From NCBI GenBank assembly GCA_945788655.1, contig CALZMV010000040.1:1-10013 (forward strand): a stretch of DNA of 10,013 nucleotides, in the 5' to 3' direction. The position numbers and the translations under genes were made by a program. Shown one piece after another: positions 1 to 5,775 of this stretch. The notes beneath the pieces are model-generated. The model was not told the origin of the DNA and searched no databases. It saw only the letters and a program-made list of their open reading frames with translations. Within the stretch, counting starts at the first letter, position 1. Each line of letters opens with the position of its first letter. This DNA is from an uncultured Clostridia bacterium (GTDB lineage: Bacteria; Bacillota; Clostridia; Peptostreptococcales; Anaerovoracaceae).

Positions 1-218
1 ATTCCCCCCAATATGGATGTTGTGGAGAATCTTCCCAAGGTTTCCATGAAAATGTTCAGCACAAAAGCCCATATGGCAGCTCCTGCAAAGCTTGTATGCA
101 ACGCTTTATTCACAAGCTGCTTGTTGCTCATGTTTTCTACTTCATTTATTTTCTGCTCAACTTTTCTATCAAGCTTTTCAAATTTATCAAACTTTATTTC
201 TTTCTTTTCGTTATTCAT
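1..218 (-). CDS. Start of an unidentified membrane protein (partial, runs off the window)
   Basis: An open frame starts with ATG at 218-216 and stays open for 72 codons to the window edge. The start overlaps the rsmA stop by four bases (ATGA), which suggests translational coupling. Residues 1-35 are charged and probably helical (MNNEKKEIKF, then many K, E and D). Residues about 40-60 are hydrophobic (around AGAAIWAFVLNIFMETLG) and look like a first membrane segment. This fits an N-in membrane protein at the end of the rnmV-rsmA operon. From memory, the stretch around residues 52-72 recalls the N-termini of clostridial LTA-synthase-like sulfatase-family membrane proteins, but this is a weak impression and no catalytic part is visible. 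I do not assign a function. Confidence 0.7.
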   Translation of the reverse strand, partial: MNNEKKEIKFDKFEKLDRKVEQKINEVENMSNKQLVNKALHTSFAGAAIWAFVLNIFMETLGRFSTTSILGG

Positions 219-1069
219 AGTCTCTTATTTACCTCATTAGCAATCAAAGCGAATTCCTCAATAGTCAAGGTTTCAGCTCTTCTTGATTCTTCAATTCCTG
301 CTGAAGCCAAGCTTTGCATTACTATATTTTTATCTACCCCGTTAACTTTTTGTAATGAATTTAGAAGTGTCTTTCTCCTCTGTCCAAAACCTGCCTTTAC
401 ACAATCGAAAAACAGTTTTTCGTTATCCAGCTTAACAGCTTTTTCACTGCGAATATTCAGTCTGAGAACTACCGAATCCACATTTGGCTGCGGAACAAAC
501 ACTGACCTTGGAACACTTGCCACCTTGTCCACTGTGCAGTAGTATTGCACAGCTACAGATAACGCCCCATATGCCTTTGTTCCCGGTCCCGCTTTAATTC
601 TGTCAGCCACTTCCTTTTGCATCATTATCGTGATGCTTGATGCCTTAACCCCCTCCTCAAGAATTTTCATGATAATCGGTGTTGTAATGTAATATGGAAG
701 GTTTCCCATTATCTTTACATTTTCCATACCTTCATCTTCTATAAGTTTATTTATATCCAGCTTTAAAATATCTTCGTTAATAACCTTGACGTTGTCATAT
801 TCCGATAAAGTTTCTGCTAGTATTGGAAGCAGGCTTTTATCTATCTCTACTGCGATTACTTTTTTTGCCAGCTGGGCTGCTTCATAAGTTATTACTCCGA
901 TACCCGGTCCAATTTCAAGAACAGTATCTTCTGGTTCGATTCCTGCTCCATCGACTATTTCATCTATAATATTCTTATCAGTAAGAAAGTTTTGCCCAAG
1001 GCTTTTCGAGAACTTGAAGCCGTATTCTTCTCTGATTTTTTTAATGGTAGATGGCTCGTATAATTTCAT
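215..1069 (-). CDS. rsmA: 16S rRNA (adenine(1518)-N6/adenine(1519)-N6)-dimethyltransferase RsmA
   Basis: This is RsmA (KsgA), the cytoplasmic SAM-dependent enzyme that dimethylates two adjacent adenines in the 3' terminal hairpin of 16S rRNA late in small-subunit assembly. At 284 residues it is close to the usual length. Visible family motifs are SKSLGQNFL at about 21-29, the SAM-binding loop LEIGPGIG at 51-58, the acidic residue of motif II in AVEID (E75), and the catalytic NLPYYI at 123-128. The motif QPNVDS lies at about 194-199, and a basic AGFGQRRKTLLNSL segment lies in the C-terminal domain. The ATG at 1069 is the natural start because the conserved N-terminus follows directly. The gene begins nine bases after the rnmV stop, with a weak AGGA-type site inside the end of rnmV. 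The rnmV-rsmA pairing is widespread in Firmicutes and joins 5S and 16S rRNA maturation. Its stop overlaps the next start by four bases. Confidence 0.98.
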   Translation of the reverse strand: MKLYEPSTIKKIREEYGFKFSKSLGQNFLTDKNIIDEIVDGAGIEPEDTVLEIGPGIGVITYEAAQLAKKVIAVEIDKSLLPILAETLSEYDNVKVINEDILKLDINKLIEDEGMENVKIMGNLPYYITTPIIMKILEEGVKASSITIMMQKEVADRIKAGPGTKAYGALSVAVQYYCTVDKVASVPRSVFVPQPNVDSVVLRLNIRSEKAVKLDNEKLFFDCVKAGFGQRRKTLLNSLQKVNGVDKNIVMQSLASAGIEESRRAETLTIEEFALIANEVNKRL

Positions 1070-1078
1070 TTTCTATTC

Positions 1079-1636
1079 CTATCTTTCTTTTGCTTTTGCT
1101 ACGGCAGCCTCAAAATCCTCTCTTGTTATTCCAAAAGTATTGAGTTTTTTTAACATTGCATTCCCATTTCCATAGCCTATGCCTAAAAATTCCCCGACCA
1201 TTTCCCTGAGTGCTTTCGAGTCGTTTCTGCCAATAAGCCCTGCCTTGTCCAAGTCTTTTAGCTCAAAGATGCAGGTTACATCTTTTTTGATTGTACATAC
1301 CTTTTCCAGAACCTTTTTCACGTCTTCAGGTGTGCAGTTTTCAATTCCTACATCGCCATTTTTTATGGCCTTCTTTCTTGGCATATATACATGCTTGCTC
1401 TCAGGAAACTTTGCCGAAAGCTTCCTTCTTATTTCTTCTCCCGAGAAATCAGGGTCTGTCAGTATTATCAGTCCTTTTTCTCTGTATGCTTTTTCCAGTA
1501 GTTCCCAGGTTGATCTGGCAATTCCGAAACCATGCGTTTCTATAATCAAAGTGTCTGTTATTTGATTTACAACAGCTGTATCATCCCTACCTTCAACAAC
1601 GATTGCCTCTTTTATATTTAGCTTGTCCATTGTCAC
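1079..1636 (-). CDS. rnmV: Ribonuclease M5 (5S rRNA maturase)
   Basis: RNase M5 is a Toprim-domain endonuclease that trims precursor 5S rRNA on both sides of its stem, in B. subtilis with ribosomal protein L18 as cofactor. The 185-residue length matches the family (about 186 in B. subtilis). The Toprim motifs are visible: VEGRDD near residues 14-19 with the catalytic glutamate, and the DPDFSGEE motif near 61-68 with the metal-binding DxD. The first codon is taken as GTG at 1636-1634. It shares its G with the TAG stop of divIC (TAGTG), and a GAGGG sequence lies six bases upstream. An ATG two codons later (1630-1628) is an alternative, but its spacing of 12 is worse. The gene sits between divIC and rsmA and is probably translated by coupling to divIC. 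Confidence 0.95.
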   Translation of the reverse strand: MTMDKLNIKEAIVVEGRDDTAVVNQITDTLIIETHGFGIARSTWELLEKAYREKGLIILTDPDFSGEEIRRKLSAKFPESKHVYMPRKKAIKNGDVGIENCTPEDVKKVLEKVCTIKKDVTCIFELKDLDKAGLIGRNDSKALREMVGEFLGIGYGNGNAMLKKLNTFGITREDFEAAVAKAKER

Positions 1637-2046
1637 TAGTTTCCCTCTTCAACTACAAATAGCAATTCATTTTCTTTTATCATCTTTAAGTCTTTTCTTG
1701 CCTGCTGCTCAATATACTCTGCCGAATTGATGTGATCCAGCTCAGCTACTAAATCTTCCTTTAGGTTAAGCAACTTTTTATTATATGCCTTCAGTTCATC
1801 TCTCTGTTTTGTCAATTTTGCTATATTAACTGCAGACACTAAAACAAACGCAATAAGTATAACGGTTATTACGCTTGTAATAAGTCTTCTTACATTTGTA
1901 ACCTTTGTCTTTTTCTTCTTTTTTTCTTTGAATTCAGAGCTTTTTATTGCTTCATGTTTTTTCGCTCTTTTTTCACTTGCTTCAGACACATTGAATTTGC
2001 GGTTATTCTTTTCAAATTCTCTTAGTCTTTTGCCTCTCTTCGCCAT
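1636..2046 (-). CDS. divIC: Septum formation initiator, DivIC/FtsB family
   Basis: This is a bitopic division protein that in B. subtilis joins FtsL and DivIB at the septum and links the divisome to FtsW/PBP2B. From the ATG at 2046 the protein has 136 residues. Residues 1-54 form a very basic cytoplasmic tail with a lysine run near 42-48. One membrane helix lies at about 55-75 (LITSVITVILIAFVLVSAVN). A coiled coil follows at about 76-108, then the family's conserved tail EYIEQQARKDLKMI. The frame stays open back to a TTG at 2064, but that codon overlaps the -10 box of the promoter proposed here. The MAKRGKR start has a GGTGAT pairing site four bases upstream, so I prefer 2046. The start lies inside yabQ (35-base overlap) and the stop shares one base with the rnmV start. 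The cytoplasmic tail is longer and more basic than needed for simple anchoring. Confidence 0.9.
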   Translation of the reverse strand: MAKRGKRLREFEKNNRKFNVSEASEKRAKKHEAIKSSEFKEKKKKKTKVTNVRRLITSVITVILIAFVLVSAVNIAKLTKQRDELKAYNKKLLNLKEDLVAELDHINSAEYIEQQARKDLKMIKENELLFVVEEGN

Positions 2047-2341
2047 TCTCATCACCCATCGCAATTATACCATAAAAGAATTTAAGCCACAACAAGACCC
2101 CTGCAAGTATGCTTATTGCTGCAAGGATGCTTACTTTGCCATTATCGGCATAAAGCAGAAATTCCCCAATAATGTATGCTGTTACTACACATTGCATTAT
2201 TCTAATAATAATTGCTGATATTTTTCTTTTGCTTATTCTTGCTATCAGAATATGGAATAACTCTGTTATTATCCCGACCGTCATGCCACAGCAAATCATA
2301 AAGAAAATACACTGAAGCTGATTCCTTATTAGCTCGCTCAT
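2012..2341 (-). CDS. yabQ: Spore cortex biosynthesis protein YabQ
   Basis: YabQ is a small membrane protein made in the mother cell in B. subtilis and needed for spore cortex formation, where it locates around the forespore. This 109-residue protein shows three hydrophobic segments at about 11-32, 43-65 and 70-93, followed by a short charged tail (GDENGEERQKTKR). Primary sequence of YabQ is poorly conserved, so the call rests on size, membrane pattern, the placement between yabP and divIC, and general resemblance. The ATG start overlaps the yabP stop by four bases (ATGA), which indicates coupled translation. The 3' end overlaps divIC by 35 bases and contains the proposed divIC promoter, so its last codons are constrained by two functions. 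Confidence 0.86.
   Translation of the reverse strand: MSELIRNQLQCIFFMICCGMTVGIITELFHILIARISKRKISAIIIRIMQCVVTAYIIGEFLLYADNGKVSILAAISILAGVLLWLKFFYGIIAMGDENGEERQKTKRI
2051..2056 (-). promoter_or_regulatory. Unusual ribosome binding site (GGTGAT) for divIC
   Basis: The minus strand reads GGTGAT four bases before the ATG at 2046. It can pair with the ATCACC part of the 16S 3' end rather than with the usual CCTCC core. It favours 2046 over the upstream TTG (2064), GTG (2055) and ATG (2052) codons. The site lies inside the yabQ reading frame. Confidence 0.4.
2064..2092 (-). promoter_or_regulatory. Extended -10 sigma-A type promoter for divIC-rnmV-rsmA, inside yabQ
   Basis: The minus strand has a consensus TATAAT (2069-2064) directly preceded by TGG (2072-2070), which makes an extended -10 box. 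Seventeen bases upstream is TTGTGG (2092-2087), a partial match to the -35 TTGACA. A start near 2057 would give a leader of about 11 bases before the divIC ATG. The whole element lies in the 3' part of yabQ. It would separate vegetative expression of the division and rRNA genes from the sporulation genes upstream. The assignment rests on sequence match only. Confidence 0.6.
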
Positions 2342-2601
2342 GGCTTTTTAAAATAATGTATGAACTTTCTTTTTTCTCTTGTCTTTTTCTCCCCATATGA
2401 AAAAGCATATATAGTTCCTGATACTACCAAAGTTCCTTCTTTCAGATCCAGCTTTTCTATATTAAGGTTTTCTCCGCTTATTACTATTGTTCCTTCCTTT
2501 ATGTTTGCCCATAAATTCTGCTCATCAAAGGCATCTACATCAAGAACCTGATTAATGGTAATTCGCTCTCTGTTTTCAAGGGTTACAACATGATTTTCCA
2601 T
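2338..2601 (-). CDS. yabP: Sporulation protein YabP
   Basis: YabP is a small soluble protein of the YabP/YqfC family, sigma-E controlled in B. subtilis and linked to spore assembly. The 87 residues show the typical opening (MENHVVTLENRERITINQV, then a DVDAFDEQ stretch) and a repeated beta pattern with GTIVISGENLNIEKLDLKEG at about residues 37-56 and LVVSG after it. The tail is strongly basic (GEKKTREKRK). Pairing with yabQ, rather than with a yqfD gene, identifies it as YabP and not YqfC. An AGGAGAG site (2613-2607) lies five bases before the ATG. This is the first gene after the terminator at 2640-2669, so it opens a new transcription unit. Confidence 0.92.
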   Translation of the reverse strand: MENHVVTLENRERITINQVLDVDAFDEQNLWANIKEGTIVISGENLNIEKLDLKEGTLVVSGTIYAFSYGEKKTREKRKFIHYFKKP

Positions 2602-2631
2602 ATAATCTCTCCTATTATAGAACTCTTATTG

Positions 2632-2658
2632 ATTATATGAAAAAAGGGGTCAATTAAG
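2632..2658 (-). promoter_or_regulatory. Possible sigma-E type promoter for yabP-yabQ
   Basis: The minus strand has CATATAAT (2639-2632), one base from the sigma-E -10 consensus CATACAAT. It lies about 30 bases before the yabP start. A TTAATT about 12 bases upstream (2658-2653) is only a poor -35 match, and the element overlaps the terminator of the previous operon. YabP genes are known to be sigma-E dependent in B. subtilis, which is the main reason to propose it. Confidence 0.28.
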
Positions 2659-2669
2659 AACTGACCCCC
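2640..2669 (-). terminator. Intrinsic terminator after the M23 peptidase gene
   Basis: On the minus strand GGGGTCAG (2668-2661) pairs with TTGACCCC (2653-2646), giving a stem of seven Watson-Crick pairs plus one G-U pair. The loop has seven bases, and a run of six T (2645-2640) follows directly. It begins about ten bases after the stop of the peptidase gene and ends the gdpP-to-M23 transcript before yabP. The U-run is on the minus-strand side only, so it is directional. Confidence 0.92.
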
Positions 2670-2679
2670 TCCATATTCC

Positions 2680-4293
2680 TTATACGTAAAGGGATGGATT
2701 TACGTTTCTGCCATTCATCATAATTTCAAAGTGGCAATGCGGACCTGTACTGTTACCAGTGTTTCCTACTGCAGCAATTACCTGGCCCTGGAACACCTTT
2801 TCTCCTACAGATACATAGTTTGCACTGTTATGACCATACAAGGTCTTTACGCCGCCACCGTGGTCAATAATTACAGTATATCCATATCCGTAATACCAGC
2901 CGGAATGAACTACTGTACCACCATCAGATGCTTTGATTGGCGTTCCTGTAGATGCCGCAAGGTCTATGCCATCATGCATTCTACCCCATCTCCAGCCATA
3001 TCCGGAGTAGATTCCAACATTTACAGGTCTGATGAAGCTTCCTGTTCCCTTCTTCGGTGGTGCCTGCTTAGTACCCTTAAGAACAATCTTATCTACAGGC
3101 TGAACTATTACTTCTCTGCTTATTTCTTCTCTATCTACGACTTCACCATTTCGTTTTGTAAGTCTAGCGGTAACACTGGCCTTACCATTTGAACCGTTTC
3201 TACTTACTGCCTGCTCACCTTCATAATAATAACTTGAATTCTGGTAAACTGTTTCATATGGAATAGATTCTGCATATGTCGCCACTTCGACGGTTTCAAG
3301 TGTAATAAGCGGAATTTCTCTTTGAACAGTAATAGCATCTCCAATATGAATCAAGCTGAGGTTTAAATTAGGGTTTAATGCCTCAAGTTCTTCGACTGAA
3401 ACACCTAGCTTCTGGCATATTCCATACACAGTATCACCTTTTTCTACGATGTAATCCGTTGACTGCTGACCACCGCTTCTTATTTTGTCAACAGCCGCCT
3501 TTCTGCTGGAAATATTCTTTAGCGTTGTACTGTATCCTTCTAATTTTATTTCCTCCGCAAAACCAATATATTCATATTCAACACTATCTGAATCAGTTAT
3601 AAATATATCTTTTATGTCCTGAAGAACTTGCTCTGCAATTTTTTCATTTTCAACAACAACCAATATCTTCCCATCGGCCTTAATTGCACATGCTTGGGCA
3701 TTCAGTTCACCCATGTATGTCAGTTTTTCTAATACCTTGTCCTGAGAGTCTATTTCTTTGCCGTAAGAAGTTACAGGTCTGAAAGTAATATCTGTTTTTG
3801 GATCTAAAACGATATTTGTACCATATTCCTTTGACAATTCTTCACTGGTCATTTCGAGAATTTCAATTACATCTCTCTGCTCTTCCACGATTCCAAGAGC
3901 ACGTCCACGGTATGAATACTCATAATCTGTCGCCCATGAGAAAACGCCTACAAGGAATAATGATCCCAGTCCAAGAATTGCAATGTTTTTTAATATGAAT
4001 TTTTTATGTTTATTAATATTTACCTGTACATCATGCCATCTTCTGCCAACCGTTACTGCAGTTTTTGCAAAAAACCAGTCGCTGATAGCTCCTATGGCGT
4101 CAAGAATATCTATTATTTTTGCCCCCACGAAGATGCCTGCTTGGCATCCCGCTTTTGAAATTTCTTCGATTTCTCCAAATCCATCGTCAAGAAATTCGAT
4201 AAAGCCTGCAGCAATGTTCCAAATGCCCTTTGAAACATCCTGCTTCGAAATATCCTTCTCCTTCATTTTTTTTATAAATTTGAATTTTGCCAT
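2680..4293 (-). CDS. Membrane-anchored LysM-G5-M23 cell-wall metallopeptidase
   Basis: This is a LytM/M23-family zinc endopeptidase predicted to cut peptidoglycan cross-bridges or stem peptides outside the membrane. Numbering from the ATG at 4293 gives 537 residues. Residues 1-98 are cytoplasmic with amphipathic glycine-rich helices. A membrane helix lies at about 99-120 (FILKNIAILGLGSLFLVGVF), then an uncharacterised region to about 280. A LysM domain follows at about 281-324 (YIVEKGDTVYGICQKLGVSV), a G5-type domain at about 332-408, and the M23 domain at about 430-532. Zinc ligands H440 and D444 (MHDGID), H488 (YGH), and H519 and H521 (PHCHFE) are all present, so it should be active. The frame is open 13 codons further upstream, but MAKFKF has a GGGAGAAG site in front and the extra codons lie inside dnaD. 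It overlaps dnaD by 22 bases and is last in the operon. Confidence 0.93.
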   Translation of the reverse strand: MAKFKFIKKMKEKDISKQDVSKGIWNIAAGFIEFLDDGFGEIEEISKAGCQAGIFVGAKIIDILDAIGAISDWFFAKTAVTVGRRWHDVQVNINKHKKFILKNIAILGLGSLFLVGVFSWATDYEYSYRGRALGIVEEQRDVIEILEMTSEELSKEYGTNIVLDPKTDITFRPVTSYGKEIDSQDKVLEKLTYMGELNAQACAIKADGKILVVVENEKIAEQVLQDIKDIFITDSDSVEYEYIGFAEEIKLEGYSTTLKNISSRKAAVDKIRSGGQQSTDYIVEKGDTVYGICQKLGVSVEELEALNPNLNLSLIHIGDAITVQREIPLITLETVEVATYAESIPYETVYQNSSYYYEGEQAVSRNGSNGKASVTARLTKRNGEVVDREEISREVIVQPVDKIVLKGTKQAPPKKGTGSFIRPVNVGIYSGYGWRWGRMHDGIDLAASTGTPIKASDGGTVVHSGWYYGYGYTVIIDHGGGVKTLYGHNSANYVSVGEKVFQGQVIAAVGNTGNSTGPHCHFEIMMNGRNVNPSLYV

Positions 4294-5555
4294 ACTTCTG
4301 CTTCTCCCATTCTTTCTTTTGTACAAGAACAACGGTTTCCTTCTTCTGTCACTCCTGTATCATTACATTTTTCGCAAAGATACTTTACATCTGTGTAGTC
4401 TTCCCTGTAATTGTTTTCAGTCATTACGAAAGCTCTCTCCTCTTCAAGGAAAGCAATTCTCTTTTTAATGTCCGACACTTCTTTTTCTTTACCACCAAGA
4501 AGGCATCTGGATAAATTCATTCCAAGAGAAATCAGTTCCTCGTCAATTTCCTTTATTTCAGGGAGTTTTGTATACACCTCAACCTTGCGAGTTTCTGCTT
4601 CTGTTTCGGCTTTTTTTCTTAAATAATCATAATATTTATTTAAATCAGCTTTGCTGACTGTATTCTTATTATTAACATTTCTTCCGTCAATCTTTGCTTC
4701 TTCGTACCAGTTCTCTAAGACTTTATTAACATATTTTACATTTGGACTTGAAATAAATGATCCCTTTGTACATGCATCCATTACTCTTTCCATATTAAAG
4801 CCCATCTTATCGAACCAGCTGTCTATCATCTGGCGCTCTGCTTCTGTTGCACCTCTGTTGAGGCCAAGAGTTTGCAGAACCTTCTTGTATGTACCAAAGC
4901 GCTGTTCAAGTTCAATCAAGTGCATTTTAACATCTTCTTCAGTTAAAAAGCCATTCTCTGTCCACTGCCTTACAACCTTTGCGATATAGTTAATACCTTT
5001 TTTGTTTTTTTCAGCACAATACTCAACAGCCCCTAAGATTACATCTTTAGTTGCTTTTAAATCTTTTGTCCACGAATATATTTCCTTTGCTTCATGTGGA
5101 GACAATGGCTTGCCCAATATGTGCTCAATTGTCTCAAGGAGAAGCTTTAGTTCCTCATTTACAAGAGGTGTTTTTTCTTCTCCTGAAGTTATGGTTTTAT
5201 CATATGAACCTGCATTCTCATCTGCCGAAGCCGGTAATGAGCCTATGCCGTACATTAAAGATCTCAGCTGTTTGAATTCAATATCATATTTGTTTATTCC
5301 AAGCTGTTTTTTTCTTATTACGCCCATCCGTTCCCAATAATCCCATGCTTCTTCCATCTCTTTTTCTGTCATACCAAGCTGATGGCTCATTTTTTCATAG
5401 GTCATATTGGATTGATTCTGACTGTACAGTAAGCCATAGAGATATACCTTTACATAATTGCCGGGGGCTTGTGGCATATACTCGTTAATAAAAATGTTTT
5501 CAACATCGGTTGTTAATAGATAAAAATCGCTTATTTTTTCTATTGAAAAACCCAT
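4272..5555 (-). CDS. DnaD-domain primosome protein with a helicase-loader-like C-terminal extension
   Basis: DnaD proteins bind DNA and remodel the initiator complex so that the replicative helicase can be loaded. The 427-residue protein has a winged-helix N-terminal domain at about 5-105. Two DnaD C-terminal modules follow at about 132-205 and 216-285, marked by INYIAKVVRQW (188-198) and VKYVNKVLENW (273-283). From about 305 to 420 there is a charged, probably coiled region (VEVYTKLPEIKEIDEELISL at 327-346), then four cysteines in CEKC (C394, C397) and CSC (C409, C411). This last part resembles the zinc-binding, helicase-interacting N-terminus of clostridial DnaC/DnaI loaders, but no Walker motifs or AAA+ domain follow. 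A GGAG lies about 11 bases before the ATG, at the end of the DUF1858 gene, three bases downstream of its stop. The resemblance to loaders is from memory and not from a search. Confidence 0.9.
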   Translation of the reverse strand: MGFSIEKISDFYLLTTDVENIFINEYMPQAPGNYVKVYLYGLLYSQNQSNMTYEKMSHQLGMTEKEMEEAWDYWERMGVIRKKQLGINKYDIEFKQLRSLMYGIGSLPASADENAGSYDKTITSGEEKTPLVNEELKLLLETIEHILGKPLSPHEAKEIYSWTKDLKATKDVILGAVEYCAEKNKKGINYIAKVVRQWTENGFLTEEDVKMHLIELEQRFGTYKKVLQTLGLNRGATEAERQMIDSWFDKMGFNMERVMDACTKGSFISSPNVKYVNKVLENWYEEAKIDGRNVNNKNTVSKADLNKYYDYLRKKAETEAETRKVEVYTKLPEIKEIDEELISLGMNLSRCLLGGKEKEVSDIKKRIAFLEEERAFVMTENNYREDYTDVKYLCEKCNDTGVTEEGNRCSCTKERMGEAEVWQNSNL

Positions 5556-5558
5556 AAT

Positions 5559-5747
5559 CTATTTTGCTCCATTTAAATCTTTAAGTAATTTTTCTAAATC
5601 AACACCATGGCCTTTTGCTGCCTGTTCTATTGTTTCCATTTCGGCACCGGGACAACCTGCGCAGGATAATAGATGGTTTTGAAAGATTTCTTCATACTTA
5701 TCATCTAATTCCAGCACTTCCGATATTCTCATTTCCTTTGTAATCAT
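5559..5747 (-). CDS. DUF1858-type small CxxC protein
   Basis: This is a 62-residue soluble protein of the DUF1858 family, short proteins with a conserved CxxC sometimes described as hybrid-cluster-protein-associated redox disulfide domains. The motif SCAGCPGAEMETIEQAAKGH holds C29 and C32. The opening (ITKEMRISEVLELDDKYEEI) and the closing helix (GVDLEKLLKDLN) match the fold's usual pattern. The biochemical role of the family is not settled; redox sensing, metal or cluster binding are possible. Translation signals are excellent: AGGAGGT (5761-5755) seven bases before the ATG. It sits 28 bases after dnaB and three bases before dnaD, so it is co-transcribed with the helicase and primosome genes. 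No membrane segment or signal peptide is visible. Confidence 0.87.
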   Translation of the reverse strand: MITKEMRISEVLELDDKYEEIFQNHLLSCAGCPGAEMETIEQAAKGHGVDLEKLLKDLNGAK

Positions 5748-5775
5748 CTACATTACCTCCTGCTAAAATCATCAT

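Noticed and set aside
96..542. Plus-strand open frame of 148 codons opposite rsmA
   Set aside because: It is antisense to a clear rsmA gene, has no good ribosome site and an unnatural composition rich in S, F and L. It is a shadow of the real gene.
1911..1930. T-rich run as a terminator within the divIC region
   Set aside because: It encodes the lysine run of the DivIC cytoplasmic tail, and no hairpin precedes it on the transcribed strand.
2047..2064. TTG start adding six residues to DivIC
   Set aside because: The TTG overlaps the -10 box of the proposed promoter, so the codon would not be on the main transcript.
2202..2408. Minus-strand open frame of 68 codons across the yabP-yabQ junction
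   Set aside because: It is out of frame with both genes, which are well supported and coupled by ATGA. It is an overlap artefact.
2614..2653. Sigma-A promoter from TTGACC (2653-2648) and TATAAT (2619-2614) before yabP
   Set aside because: The spacing is 28 bases and the -10 box would run into the yabP ribosome site; the TTGACC is also part of the terminator stem.
2731..3192. Plus-strand open frame of 153 codons opposite the M23 peptidase
   Set aside because: It lies antisense to the conserved LysM, G5 and M23 region and shows no recognisable motif or start signal.
4294..4332. Upstream start adding 13 residues to the M23 peptidase
   Set aside because: The extra codons lie inside dnaD and contain the GGGAGAAG ribosome site for the MAKFKF start, so 4293 is preferred.
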